Below are positions 44,073-53,444 of a stretch of DNA of 64,000 nt, one piece after another. How positions within the stretch are numbered: the stretch's first letter is position 1; the number at the start of each line of letters is the position of its first letter. The translations under genes were made by a program, and so were the position numbers. The notes below the pieces were generated by a model. It was not told the DNA's origin. It was given only the letters and a program-made list of their open reading frames with translations, and searched no databases. The stretch is taken from positions 1,594,001-1,658,000 of the forward strand of contig NZ_CP123384.1 in NCBI RefSeq assembly GCF_040409955.1, in the 5' to 3' direction. The DNA comes from Salipiger sp. H15 (GTDB lineage: Bacteria > Pseudomonadota > Alphaproteobacteria > Rhodobacterales > Rhodobacteraceae).

Positions 44073-45229
44073 GCAAGCGCATCCTCTACGTGATCGACAG
44101 CCTGAAGATCGGCGGCGCCGAGATGCTGCTGCTGGGGCTGCTCGACGCGGTGCTCGAGCGCGGCGGCGCTGCCCACGTGGCCTATTTCACCCCCGGCCCG
44201 CTGGCGGCACGCGTCGCCGAGCGCGGCGTCGGCATGACCCGCCTCAGCAAGAAGGGCCTGCGCGATCCGCGAGCGCTCGGCCGTTGCCTGCGGCTGATCC
44301 GCGACTGGCAGCCCGACATCCTGCACAGCCACCTGGTCAAGAGCGACCTTGTCGGCCAGATGGCGGCGCGGCTGAGCTCGGTGCCGCGGATCATCACCCT
44401 GCACAACACCGACCCCTGGCGCGAAAAGAAGGCGATGAGCCTGATGTACCGCGCCGCCACCGCCGGGGCCGACGCCTGCATCGGCGTCTCGGCGCGGGTC
44501 TCGGACCACGTGGCCCGCACCGGCGGCTTCCGCGCCGATGGCATCGAGACCATCGTCAACGGCATCGACCTCGACCATTTCGACCCGGCGCGGACCGAGC
44601 CGCTCGACCTTGCGCCCTACGGCGTGCGCCCCGGCGCGAAGGTGGTGGCGGTGGTCGGCAGCCTGACCCCGCAGAAGGACCACGAGACCTTCCTGCGCTC
44701 GGCCGCCACGCTGTCGCAGCGGATGCCCGGCACGGTTTTCCTGGTGGTGGGCGAGGGGCCCCTCGCGGCGCAGATCGAGGCGCAGGCGCGCGGGCTCGGG
44801 CTCGGGCCCGAGCGGCTCATCCTGACCGGCGCAATCACCCGGATGCGCGAGCTCCTCGCGGCGCTCGACGTGCTGGTGATCTCCTCGGCATGGGAGGGGC
44901 TGCCGATGGTCCTGCTCGAGGGCATGGCCATGCAGCGCGCCATCTGCTCGACCGCGGTCGGCGGCATTCCCGACGTGCTCGAGGACGGGGTCAGCGGCCG
45001 TCTCGTCCCGGCGCGTGACCCCGAGGCGCTGGCGCAGGGCGTGGCCGCGCTTCTCGCCGATCCGGGGACCGCGGCGCGCCTCGGGACAGCCGCGCGCGAC
45101 ACCGTGGCCGCGCGCTTCAGCGCCGACGTCATGCGCGAGCGCATCTTCGCCCTTTACGACAGCAAGCACAGGCCGCGCCCCGGCGCGCGCCGACAGCCGG
45201 GCGAACCCCGCCTGGACAGTCCAAACTGA
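44069..45229 (+). CDS. GT4-family glycosyltransferase
   Basis: A 386-residue GT-B enzyme. It starts with GTG at 44069, overlapping the previous stop. Motifs: LYVIDSLKIGGAEMLLLGLLDAV and ILHSHLVKSDLVGQMAARL in the N-domain, VAVVGSLTPQKDHETFLRSA and EGLPMVLLEGMAMQRAICST in the C-domain. It resembles the transferase at 29808 (same GGAE motif), so the two may be paralogues. Coupled to the upstream transferase, and followed 12 bases later by the export gene. Confidence 0.9.
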   Translation: MSKRILYVIDSLKIGGAEMLLLGLLDAVLERGGAAHVAYFTPGPLAARVAERGVGMTRLSKKGLRDPRALGRCLRLIRDWQPDILHSHLVKSDLVGQMAARLSSVPRIITLHNTDPWREKKAMSLMYRAATAGADACIGVSARVSDHVARTGGFRADGIETIVNGIDLDHFDPARTEPLDLAPYGVRPGAKVVAVVGSLTPQKDHETFLRSAATLSQRMPGTVFLVVGEGPLAAQIEAQARGLGLGPERLILTGAITRMRELLAALDVLVISSAWEGLPMVLLEGMAMQRAICSTAVGGIPDVLEDGVSGRLVPARDPEALAQGVAALLADPGTAARLGTAARDTVAARFSADVMRERIFALYDSKHRPRPGARRQPGEPRLDSPN

Positions 45230-45241
45230 GGAGTAGCGAGA

Positions 45242-46429
45242 ATGGTAGTTTTCCTTCGTCAAGTTTCCGCCGGCCTGGCGCCTGTCCTGGCTCTCCTTGC
45301 CGGCCTCACGCTCGCCGTCGGTCCCGCCCGGGCCGAGTCCCAGGACTACCTGGTCGGCGTCGGTGACCGGCTCACGGTCTCGGTCTACGGCAAGCCCGAG
45401 ATGTCCGGCACGTTCCAGGTCCGCGCGGACGGTGACATCGCGCTGCACCTGCTGGGGCCGATCGAGGTCGCCGGGCTTACGATGCGCGAGATCGAGGAAC
45501 GCATCGAGGCCGAGGCGCGCGAGCGGTTCTCGAGCCGCGAGTCGGTGCTGGTCGACATGCAGGAATACCGCGACGTCTTCGTGCTGGGCGCGGTGGACAC
45601 GCCCGGCTCCTACCAGTACCGCCCCGGTCTCACGGTGATGAAGGCCGTCGCCATGGCGGGCGGGTTCGAGCGCCTGCAGGAAGAGATGACCAACGATCGC
45701 CAGATCGAGGACGCCCGCAACAGCCTTGCCGAAGCGCAGAGCCGGCTCAAGTTCGCGCAGTCCGAGCGCGACGCGCTGGCCCGCGAGCTGGCGCGGCTCG
45801 ACGGTGCCGAGGTGGTCGAGGACACCGGCACCGACGAGCTCGACCTGCAGCAGGAGCAGCTCGTCGGGCTGCGCCGGTCGCTGATGCTGGACCTGAAGGA
45901 CGGCGCCACGCTGCGCGGCTCGCTCGCCGACGAGGAGGCCGGGATGCTCGACCAGCGTCGGGTCCTGGTCAACGAGCGGCTCGACGCCACGCAGGAACAG
46001 CTCGACGGCATGATGGAACTCGAGTCCCGCGGCCTGGCGCGCAAGGAACAGACGCTGGGGCTGAAGATCGACCTGTCCGAGTACAACGCCGACCTGCTCG
46101 AGATCGCCGCCTTCATCTCGCGCGCGAAGCAGACCCGCGCCGCCGCCGAAAGCGACGTGCAGGAGGCGCAGACCGAGTATCGGCTGAACCTTCTGCAGGA
46201 CAAGCTCGAGGCGGACCAGCGCGTCGCGTCGGAGCAGACCAACCTCGAGATGGCGCTGGACTTCCTGCGCCGTGCCAGCCCGGCCGCCGCGGCCGATCTC
46301 GGCGGGGCGGTCGAGACGGTCTACGAGGTCTACCGCAACGGCTCGGACAAGCCCGAGCGGGTGCCGCCCACGGCGCTGCTCTCGCCCGAGGACGTGCTGG
46401 AGGTCAGCTTCCAGGCGGTGATGCAGTAA
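45242..46429 (+). CDS. ExoF/Wza-like polysaccharide export protein
   Basis: A 395-residue protein with a signal peptide (about 1-31, ending ARAES) and no lipobox cysteine. A Poly_export domain follows (DYLVGVGDRLTVSVYGKPEMSGTFQVRADGDIALHLLG), then an SLBB-like block (VFVLGAVDTPGSYQYRPGLTVMKAVAMAGGF). Residues about 150-345 are long coiled-coil helices, and the end is a second strand-rich piece (VYRNGSDKPERVPPTALLSPEDVLEVSF). This order resembles rhizobial ExoF rather than lipoprotein Wza. It is a periplasmic/outer-membrane part of the export channel. GAGGAG lies 8 bases before the ATG. Confidence 0.9.
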   Translation: MVVFLRQVSAGLAPVLALLAGLTLAVGPARAESQDYLVGVGDRLTVSVYGKPEMSGTFQVRADGDIALHLLGPIEVAGLTMREIEERIEAEARERFSSRESVLVDMQEYRDVFVLGAVDTPGSYQYRPGLTVMKAVAMAGGFERLQEEMTNDRQIEDARNSLAEAQSRLKFAQSERDALARELARLDGAEVVEDTGTDELDLQQEQLVGLRRSLMLDLKDGATLRGSLADEEAGMLDQRRVLVNERLDATQEQLDGMMELESRGLARKEQTLGLKIDLSEYNADLLEIAAFISRAKQTRAAAESDVQEAQTEYRLNLLQDKLEADQRVASEQTNLEMALDFLRRASPAAAADLGGAVETVYEVYRNGSDKPERVPPTALLSPEDVLEVSFQAVMQ

Positions 46430-46445
46430 GGCAGGGCGGCGCGGC

Positions 46446-47384
46446 TCAGGCCGCGCTCACCTGCGCCTCGGCCTCGGTCACGGCCAGCGCGGCCATCTGG
46501 AGGATCGCGTCGCGGCTTCCGGCGACGGCGATGAAACGGCCGTTGTGGCAGAACTTCGCGCCCGCGACGCCGCTCGCCTCCTCGAGTGCCGCGTCGGTCA
46601 GCCCGGCCCAGGCGGCGGGCAGGTCGGCGCGCAGCTCGAAGCCGTCGGCGTGCTTGCGGATGCCGTTCAGCGCCCAGTCGGTCCCGCGCGGATGCACGAC
46701 GAAGAGCAGGTGATCGGCGCCCGCCTCCACCACGGCCGAGCGGAAGGGCATGCCCTGCGGCAGTTCCAGCACGCGGCCGGCTCCGGCGGTCTCGATCGCC
46801 GCTTTCACCTGCGCCTCGGCGCGGCGCTTCGCGGCCTTGCGGCGGACCTGCGCCTCGACGAAGGCCCGGGCGATCTGCAGCGCGGCGGCAAAGGCGGCGT
46901 CCTCGGCCTCGGGCGCGGTGTCGTCATAGACCGGCTTCAGGCTTTCCAGCAGCATCGGCAGCGTGAGGTCCGACAGCATCGGCCCGGCCTCGGAGGGGCT
47001 GAGCGCGCCGTTGTCCATCAGGTCCACCGGCAGCACGAACCCCGCGTCGAAGCTGGCGTGGATGCCCTCGAGATCCGCCTCGGGCACGGCCATCGCGCGC
47101 AGGTAGTCCATGCCGAAATGCGTCCAGATCAGCCCGAAGGAGCTGTAGGGCTGGCCGTCCTCGCGCAGCGGCGCGTCCTTCTGGTGGTGGTCGTAGATGC
47201 CCTGCGCGTGGACGTAGTCGCGACCGACGTCGTAGATGATCCTGCCCTCGCCGGGGGTGATCCACGCCTCGTCGCGGGTGCGCAGGAGCGCGGCCGCGGG
47301 GAAGAGCCGGGTGAGGATCACCGAGGAGAGCAGCTCGTCGGCGTGGAAACCACCCGAATGGGTGACAAGATGGGTGATCTGCAT
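46446..47384 (-). CDS. MYG1/GAMM1 family protein
   Basis: A 312-residue member of the MYG1 (UPF0160) family with the family start THSGGFHADELLSSVIL, a D-H-H segment in GIYDHHQKDAP, YSSFGLIW, FDAGFVLPVDLMDNG, and the C-terminal HPRGTDWALNGIRK and CHNGRFIAVAG. Eukaryotic MYG1 is reported to be a 3'-5' RNA exonuclease related to DHH phosphoesterases. The bacterial role is untested. It converges on the exopolysaccharide export gene with a 16-base gap. Confidence 0.9.
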   Translation of the reverse strand: MQITHLVTHSGGFHADELLSSVILTRLFPAAALLRTRDEAWITPGEGRIIYDVGRDYVHAQGIYDHHQKDAPLREDGQPYSSFGLIWTHFGMDYLRAMAVPEADLEGIHASFDAGFVLPVDLMDNGALSPSEAGPMLSDLTLPMLLESLKPVYDDTAPEAEDAAFAAALQIARAFVEAQVRRKAAKRRAEAQVKAAIETAGAGRVLELPQGMPFRSAVVEAGADHLLFVVHPRGTDWALNGIRKHADGFELRADLPAAWAGLTDAALEEASGVAGAKFCHNGRFIAVAGSRDAILQMAALAVTEAEAQVSAA

Positions 47385-47467
47385 GGCCGCGCCTCCGGGT
47401 TGCCTGCCGCCCCCTTAGCGCGGGAGCGGCGTGCTGCCAAGGCGGCGCAGCGCGCGGTCCCTCCGCT

Positions 47468-48955
47468 TCAGCCCGCCGCCAGACGCAGCCGGATCGCCCG
47501 GGCCAGCAGCGCCGCGGTCTCCTCCGCAAAGCCATGCGCCTCGGCGCGGGGGTCGGCACTGGCGGCGAGCGCGGTGGCGCGGGCCCGCCATGCTTCGGAG
47601 GCAGCAAGCACGCCCGGCTCGTCGCCCGCCAGCCGCGCCACCAGCGCCGCGAACTGCCCGATCGCCGCGCCGCCCTCGAGCTTCAGCCCGCGCGTCGCCA
47701 GCGTCAGCGCGTGGATACCGTTCGCGCCTTCGTAGATCGAGGTGATCCGCGCGTCGCGCCAGACCTGCGCCACGCCGTATTCCTCGAGATAGCCGTAACC
47801 TCCGAGGATCTGGATCCCGAGATCGGCCGAGCGGATCCCCGCCTCGGTGGCGTAGATCTTGCAGAGCGGCGTGAGGAATTCGACGAGGGCAGGGGCCGTG
47901 CCCTTCTCCAGCTCGGCCAGCGCCACATGGCACATGCCGCGGGCAGTGCGTGCGAGGTCCTGCTGCGCGGACAGCATCCGCGTCACGTCGGGATGGTCGG
48001 TCAGCAGCGCCGCCGCGCCCTCGGGCGTGCGGCCCTGCCGGCGCTCGGCGGCATAGGCGGCGGCGATGGCAAAAGCGCGGGTGGCATGGGCGACGCCCTG
48101 CAGCGCCACGTCGAGCCGCGCGTGGTTCATCATGGTGAACATCGCCGCCAGCCCGCGCCCCTCGGTGCCGATAAGTTCGGCGGTGGCACCGTCGAACTCC
48201 ATCTGGCAGGTGGGCGAGGCGTGCAGGCCGAGCTTCTCCTCGATCCGCGTCACGATGATGGCGTTGCGCGCGCCGTCGGCGTGCGACGGGCAGAGGAAGA
48301 GCGACAGCCCCTTCACCCCGTCCTCGGGCGCGCCGGTCCGGGCGAGAACGAGGTGCAGGATGCCCTGCGACATGTCCTGATCGCCGCCCGAGATGAAGAT
48401 CTTCTGCCCCTCGATCTTCCAGCCGTCGCCGTCGCGCGTGGCCTTGCAGCGGATGCGCGAGAGGTCAGACCCCGCGCCCGCCTCGGTCAGGCACATGGTC
48501 GAGAGCCACTCGCCCGAGGTGAGGCGCGGGATGCAGGTCGTCTGCTGCTCCGGCGTGCCATGGGCGAGCAGGGTCGAGATCGCGCCGGGCACCAGCCCGG
48601 TCACCATCTGCAGCGCATGGTTGGCGCCCGAGAAGATCTCGGACACCGCCGCGGCGGTCAGGTGGTCGAGCGCCTGCCCGCCGAATTCCTCGGGCGCGGT
48701 GAGCCCCTGCCAGCCGCTCTCGGCAAGCTCGGCATAGGCCGCGCCGAAGCCCTCGGGCATCCGCACCCGGCCATTCTCGAGCGCGCAGCCCTGCCGGTCG
48801 CCGGGCCCGTTGAGCGGGGCCAGCACGCCCTCGGCGAAGGCGGCGAAATGGCCGGTGATCTCCTGCGTCAGATCGGCGTCCCAGCCGGGGGTGTCCCCGG
48901 CAAAGAGGCGCAGGCTGGCGAGGATCTCGTCGGTGGGGGCCTGGAAGGGGATCAT
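47468..48955 (-). CDS. Acyl-CoA dehydrogenase, DmdC-like subgroup
   Basis: A 495-residue FAD enzyme, longer than typical 380-residue short-chain dehydrogenases. The middle blocks STMCLTEAGAGSDLSRIRCKA and KIFISGGDQDMSQGILHLVLART, and the predicted catalytic glutamate in SIYEGANGIHALTL, look like the DmdC-type (long acyl-CoA dehydrogenase) group. It is the last gene of the hydroxycinnamate operon, 7 bases after the esterase. It may oxidise dihydro (phenylpropanoyl) CoA esters to the cinnamoyl level. GAGG lies 5 bases before the ATG. Confidence 0.88.
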   Translation of the reverse strand: MIPFQAPTDEILASLRLFAGDTPGWDADLTQEITGHFAAFAEGVLAPLNGPGDRQGCALENGRVRMPEGFGAAYAELAESGWQGLTAPEEFGGQALDHLTAAAVSEIFSGANHALQMVTGLVPGAISTLLAHGTPEQQTTCIPRLTSGEWLSTMCLTEAGAGSDLSRIRCKATRDGDGWKIEGQKIFISGGDQDMSQGILHLVLARTGAPEDGVKGLSLFLCPSHADGARNAIIVTRIEEKLGLHASPTCQMEFDGATAELIGTEGRGLAAMFTMMNHARLDVALQGVAHATRAFAIAAAYAAERRQGRTPEGAAALLTDHPDVTRMLSAQQDLARTARGMCHVALAELEKGTAPALVEFLTPLCKIYATEAGIRSADLGIQILGGYGYLEEYGVAQVWRDARITSIYEGANGIHALTLATRGLKLEGGAAIGQFAALVARLAGDEPGVLAASEAWRARATALAASADPRAEAHGFAEETAALLARAIRLRLAAG

Positions 48956-48962
48956 CTGTGCC

Positions 48963-50606
48963 TCACTCGCAGCGGAAGCTGTCTGCGGACTTGGGATCGC
49001 CGCCCTGGTAGCGCGCCACCTGCGGCGCGGGGCAGAGCGGGCGGCTTGCCCCCGCCAGTGCCTGCGGCAGGTCGGCGTTGTCGTCCCGCGCCATGGCGGT
49101 GACCGCCTCGGGCGCCGTGCCGTGCTCGACCCAGTCGACCAGCGGGGTGAAGAGGTCGTAGGCGTCGGTGGCCGGGCCACCGTGGCAGTGGTTCATGCCG
49201 GGCACCGGGTAGAAGCGGGCAAACTCCCCGGCCTTGCCGCCGTTGTTGGCGTCGAGCGCGGCATACCAGCGGGCGGTGTCGTTGACCGAGAAGACCGGGT
49301 CCGCCACGCCGTGCGTCACGATGATCTTCGCGCCCGCGTCGCGGAAGGCGGCAAGCTCGGGATCGTCCGCGCCCGGCGGGGTCATCACCTGCATGGGGGA
49401 TTCGGGGAAGGCGTCCGAGGTCGCGTCGATCTCGGCGGCCTGCGCGGGGATGTCGAACTGCAGCAGGAACTCCGACAGCGCCATCGGTGCGCCCTCGACC
49501 TCGGTCGGCGGCACGGTGAACACCTGCGCCAGCGAGGCCGCGCCCATCACGCCGATGATCGGCATCTTTTCCCAGGGCGGGATCGAGCTCTCGACCTTCC
49601 AGGTGCGCCAGTTGCCGCCTTCGATGCCCGCGTCCCAGCTCCAGTCGGAATAGAGCTGCCCGCCGTCCGCGCCGCGCGGCCCGGCATGGATGCGCTGAAG
49701 CGCCGAGACCTGCGCCTCGGACAGGCAGCCGGAGTTCTGGCCCTCGGTGCATTGCAGCGCGGTCACGTCGAAGGCGGACTGGCAGGCGGCGGTGTCCATC
49801 ACCAGCCCGTCCTCGAACCCGTCGAGCGCGTCGCAGCTGGCGCGGATGCCTTGCGCCAGCAGCCCGAGGTCGTCCTTCGAGAAGGCGGTGCGCAGATCGC
49901 CGGTGATCGGGGTCATCGCCTGCACGTCGAGCGCGTGCTGGAGCGCGGCGCGGGGCAGGTTGAAGCCGGGGGCGGCGACCAGCAGCCCGTCGAAGGCACC
50001 GGGCATCCGTTCCGCCGCGACCATGGCGTGCCGCCCGCCGTTCGAGCAGCCGATGCCGTAGGCGTGGCCGACGGGTTTTTCGTAATAGGCCTCGACCATC
50101 TGCCGGGCGAGGGGCTGGAGGATCTCCACCGCCTTGTAGCCGTACATCTGCCGCGCCTCGAAATCGAAGCCGAAGGCCGCGCCACCCGCCAGCCCCTTGT
50201 CCGGGTTGGCCTTGCCGTCATGGCCCGCGTCGCTCGAGACCACGGCATAGCCGCGCGCGAGCGGCGAGGTGTCGCCCGTGCCGCTCTGCAGCGCGCCGGT
50301 GGCGGGTTTCACCTCGCCATCATTGCCGCCGTTGAACTGGTGGACGAAATCGCCGTTCCAGTCGTCCGGCAGCGCAAGCTCGAAACTCAGAGCGTAGTCC
50401 TTGCCGTCGCTGCCCGTGCGCTCGGCGGTGCGGGCGCGGATGCGGCACTGGGCCACCGGGCTCTCCTCTCCGGGCGCCACCGCGGCGACCTCGGTGAAGG
50501 TGACGCCGGTGATCCCGAGCGCCTCGGGGGTGAGCCCCTCGCAGTCGAGGGCAAGGGTGGGGGCGGCAAGGCAGACGAGGGCCGTGCTGGCCAGAAGCGA
50601 TTTCAT
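48963..50606 (-). CDS. Tannase/feruloyl esterase family hydrolase, secreted
   Basis: A 547-residue alpha/beta hydrolase with a signal peptide (about 1-20, ending TLALDC). The family CS-D-HC arrangement is visible: C187-S188 in GIGCSNGG, an Asp in THGVADPVFS, and H473-C474 in PGMNHCHGG. Substrates are esters of aromatic acids such as feruloyl sugars, chlorogenates or gallates. As an exported enzyme inside an operon with a TRAP transporter and feruloyl-CoA synthase, it probably releases hydroxycinnamates in the periplasm for uptake. GGAGG lies 7 bases before the ATG. Confidence 0.92.
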   Translation of the reverse strand: MKSLLASTALVCLAAPTLALDCEGLTPEALGITGVTFTEVAAVAPGEESPVAQCRIRARTAERTGSDGKDYALSFELALPDDWNGDFVHQFNGGNDGEVKPATGALQSGTGDTSPLARGYAVVSSDAGHDGKANPDKGLAGGAAFGFDFEARQMYGYKAVEILQPLARQMVEAYYEKPVGHAYGIGCSNGGRHAMVAAERMPGAFDGLLVAAPGFNLPRAALQHALDVQAMTPITGDLRTAFSKDDLGLLAQGIRASCDALDGFEDGLVMDTAACQSAFDVTALQCTEGQNSGCLSEAQVSALQRIHAGPRGADGGQLYSDWSWDAGIEGGNWRTWKVESSIPPWEKMPIIGVMGAASLAQVFTVPPTEVEGAPMALSEFLLQFDIPAQAAEIDATSDAFPESPMQVMTPPGADDPELAAFRDAGAKIIVTHGVADPVFSVNDTARWYAALDANNGGKAGEFARFYPVPGMNHCHGGPATDAYDLFTPLVDWVEHGTAPEAVTAMARDDNADLPQALAGASRPLCPAPQVARYQGGDPKSADSFRCE

Positions 50607-50661
50607 GGGGGTCCTCCGGTGGATCAGGGTCCCGCGCGCCTCCTCCGCGCGCGGGCAGGGG

Positions 50662-51537
50662 TCAGGCGCTGATGCCCAAGAGGCGCATCGCGTTTTCCTT
50701 GAGGATGAGCGGGCGCACCTCGTCCTTGAACTCGGCCTTGTCGAAGGCGTCGAGCCACTTCTCAGGGGCGATCATCGGCCAGTCCGAGCCGAAGAGCATC
50801 TTCTTCTTCAGGATCGAGTTGGCGTATTGCACGAGGATCTTCGGGAAGTACTTCGGCGACCAGCCCGAGAGGTCGATGTAGACGTTGGGCTTGTGCTGCG
50901 CGACCGAGAGCGCCTCTTCCTGCCAGGGGAAGGAGGGATGCGCGAGGATGATCGGCATGTCGGGGAAATCCACCGCGAGATCATCCATGTACATCGGGTT
51001 CGAGTATTTGAGCCGCATGCCGTTGCCGCCGCGCATCCCCGATCCGACGCCGGTCTGCCCGGTGTGGAAGAGCGCCGGAACGCCCGCCTCGGCAATCGCC
51101 TCGTAGAGCGGGTAGGCCATGCGGTCGTTGGGGTAGAAGCCCTGCATCGTGGGGTGGAACTTGAAGCCCTTGATGCCGTGGTTCTGCACGAGGTCCCGCG
51201 CCTCGCGCGCGCCGAGCTTGCCCTTGGCGGGGTCGATCGAGGCGAAGGGGATGAGGATGTCGTCGTTCTTCGCGCAGGCGTCGGCGACCTCGTAGTTGTC
51301 GTAGCGCCGGTAGCCGGTCTCGCGCTCGCTGTCGACGGGGAAGATCACCGCGGCGATGTTCATCTGCCGGTAATGCGCGGCGGTCTCGTCGATGGTCGGC
51401 GGATGCGACCACGGCGCGCCGAAGTACTTGGCCATCGTGGACTGCAGCTCGTCGTAGCCGTCATCGGTGTGACAGCCGCAGGCCTCCTCGGCGTGGGTGT
51501 GGAAATCGATCGCGCGGATCTTGGCGAAGTCGATCAT
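50662..51537 (-). CDS. Amidohydrolase-2 family enzyme, candidate beta-ketoacyl-CoA side-chain hydrolase
   Basis: A 291-residue TIM-barrel metal hydrolase (ACMSD-related). Metal and active-site motifs are IDFHTHAEE, GFKFHPTMQGFYPND, LFHTGQTG, IILAHPSFPW and LFGSDWPMI. It also has an unusual N-terminal ACGCH. In the CoA-dependent deacetylating pathway described for Agrobacterium and Rhodococcus, an amidohydrolase-superfamily enzyme has been assigned to cleavage of the aryl beta-ketoacyl-CoA. Its place between synthase and esterase genes suggests that role, but a decarboxylase is also possible. Confidence 0.85.
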   Translation of the reverse strand: MIDFAKIRAIDFHTHAEEACGCHTDDGYDELQSTMAKYFGAPWSHPPTIDETAAHYRQMNIAAVIFPVDSERETGYRRYDNYEVADACAKNDDILIPFASIDPAKGKLGAREARDLVQNHGIKGFKFHPTMQGFYPNDRMAYPLYEAIAEAGVPALFHTGQTGVGSGMRGGNGMRLKYSNPMYMDDLAVDFPDMPIILAHPSFPWQEEALSVAQHKPNVYIDLSGWSPKYFPKILVQYANSILKKKMLFGSDWPMIAPEKWLDAFDKAEFKDEVRPLILKENAMRLLGISA

Positions 51538-51549
51538 GGGGATGCCTCC

Positions 51550-53424
51550 TCAGACGCGGATCAGGCCCGGGTCTTCGTTGTCGTAGAGCCGCTCGAGCAG
51601 GTCGGCGCGGCGGGTCAGGATCTTCTTGATGTTGAGCGAGCCCTTGTCGGTGATCTCGTGGTGCTCCAGCGAGGGCGGCTCGGCCAGCACCAGCGCGCGG
51701 GTGATGCGCTTGGCCGAGCCGGTGACATGGGCGTTCATCTCGCGCAGGCGCAGCTCGACCTTGGTCATCAGCTCGGTGTCGGTGACGGCGCCCTGCGTGA
51801 CCTCGCCCGCCCGGGCGGCGCCGGGCAGGGGGAAGATGAAGAGCCCCACCTCGCCACGGTCATGGCCGCAGATCACCACGTCCTGCGCAAGCCCGGCGAG
51901 TTCCTTCAGCGCGGCCATGCGCAAGTTGCCCGCCTGCACCCAGGTGCCGGTGTCGAGCTTGAAGTCCTCCGAGACGCGTCCGTCGAAGACGAGGCCACGG
52001 TTGGCGTCGTCGGGGTTCACGAAGCGCACCGCGTCGCCGGTGATGAAGAAGCCCTCCTCGTCGAAGGCCTCGGCGGTCTTGGCGGGGTCGTTGAAGTAGC
52101 CGTCCATCACGTTGGGGCCCTTCACCCGGACCTCGCAGCGCATGTCCTCGTCAGGGATCAGCTTCACCTCGACGCCGGGCAGCGGCACGCCGATCACGCC
52201 CGAGCGGCCGATGGGCTCGTGCACCATGAGGCAGGCGGGGGCGGTCTCGGTCAGGCCCCAGCTCGAGATCATCATCGGCAGCCCGCCACGGGCGTGGATG
52301 CAGAACTGCTCGAGCGCCTCCCAGACGTCCTGCGGCAGCGAGGCGCCCGCGTAGAAGAGCAGCTGCTGGTCCTTGAAGAGGTGCTGCTGCAGCGCCGGGT
52401 TGTCCTTGACCGCGCCGACCAGCATGTTCCAGCCCACGGGCACGTTGAAGGCCAGCGTGCCGGGGCGGTCGGTGCGGTTCCTGAGCGTGGTCTCGAAGCC
52501 CTTGCCGGTCGGCTTGCCGCTGTCGATGGTCAGCGTGCCGCCGTGCGCGAGCATCATGTTCACGTTGTGCGAGCCGCCGAAGACGTGGTTCCACGGCAGC
52601 CAGTCGGTGATCCGCGGCGCGTGGTCCATGAGGAAGGGCAGGGCGACCTGCATCTGCACCTGGTTCACGCACATCATCCGGTGCGTGGTCAGCACCCCCT
52701 TGGGATCGGAGCTGGACCCCGAGGTGAAGAGAATCTTCGCCAGCGTGTCCTGGCCGACGGTTGCGTGGACGGCGTCGAGATCGGGGCTCTCCTCGGTGGC
52801 CAGAAGCTGCGCCATCGGGCTGACCGGGCGCCCGGCCTCGCCGCGCGCCGCGACCACCTCGACATCGGCGAGCTGCGGCAGGGCGAGGGCAGAGGCGTAA
52901 CGGGTGGCGTCATCGACGAAGGCGAGCTTCGGCTTCACCTTGTCGAGCACGAAGATCAGCCGGCCATGCGCCTCGGGGATCAGCGAATACTGCTCGGCCA
53001 GCGGCACCACCGGCACACCGATGTATTGCGCGGCGAGCGAAAGCAGCAGGTGGTCGAGCCCGTTGCCCGACAGGACGGCGATGGTGTCGCCCTGTCCCAG
53101 CCCCCGTGCCAGCAGCGCCGAGGCAATCGCGCGGACCTGCTGCAGCAGTTCGAGATAGGTCACGTTGCGCCAGCCGGGGCCCTCGGTGGGGCGCTCCGAG
53201 ACGGCGACGCGGTAGGGGGCCTCCACCGCCCAGCGGTGCAGCCAGGCGCCGGTGTTCGCCACCGGCTCGGGCAGGTCGTAGCCCGAGCGCAGCAGGATGG
53301 TTCCGTCGGCGCGGTCCTCGCGGATGACCTTGTGCGGCACGTAGCGGGTCAGCGTGTGGCGGCGGGCCCAGTCGGCGCGGGCCTCGTGGCCGGTGGGCGC
53401 CGGTTCGATGATGCTCATATCCAT
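51550..53424 (-). CDS. fcs: Feruloyl-CoA synthase
   Basis: A 624-residue ANL-superfamily ligase activating ferulate/p-coumarate with ATP and CoA. The AMP-binding P-loop is TSGSSSDPKG (234-243), followed by NHVFGGSHNVNMMLAHGGTL, SSWGLTETAPA, the TGD-like FFITGDAVRFVNP, and DFKLDTGTWVQAGNLR. The length and the FGGSHN and TWVQAG strings match the Fcs subgroup rather than short-chain synthetases. The start is ATG at 53424, and a second ATG six bases on is equally possible. It is 20 bases after the hydratase gene. Confidence 0.9.
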   Translation of the reverse strand: MDMSIIEPAPTGHEARADWARRHTLTRYVPHKVIREDRADGTILLRSGYDLPEPVANTGAWLHRWAVEAPYRVAVSERPTEGPGWRNVTYLELLQQVRAIASALLARGLGQGDTIAVLSGNGLDHLLLSLAAQYIGVPVVPLAEQYSLIPEAHGRLIFVLDKVKPKLAFVDDATRYASALALPQLADVEVVAARGEAGRPVSPMAQLLATEESPDLDAVHATVGQDTLAKILFTSGSSSDPKGVLTTHRMMCVNQVQMQVALPFLMDHAPRITDWLPWNHVFGGSHNVNMMLAHGGTLTIDSGKPTGKGFETTLRNRTDRPGTLAFNVPVGWNMLVGAVKDNPALQQHLFKDQQLLFYAGASLPQDVWEALEQFCIHARGGLPMMISSWGLTETAPACLMVHEPIGRSGVIGVPLPGVEVKLIPDEDMRCEVRVKGPNVMDGYFNDPAKTAEAFDEEGFFITGDAVRFVNPDDANRGLVFDGRVSEDFKLDTGTWVQAGNLRMAALKELAGLAQDVVICGHDRGEVGLFIFPLPGAARAGEVTQGAVTDTELMTKVELRLREMNAHVTGSAKRITRALVLAEPPSLEHHEITDKGSLNIKKILTRRADLLERLYDNEDPGLIRV

Positions 53425-53444
53425 TCCTCCTCCCTCCGTCCGGT

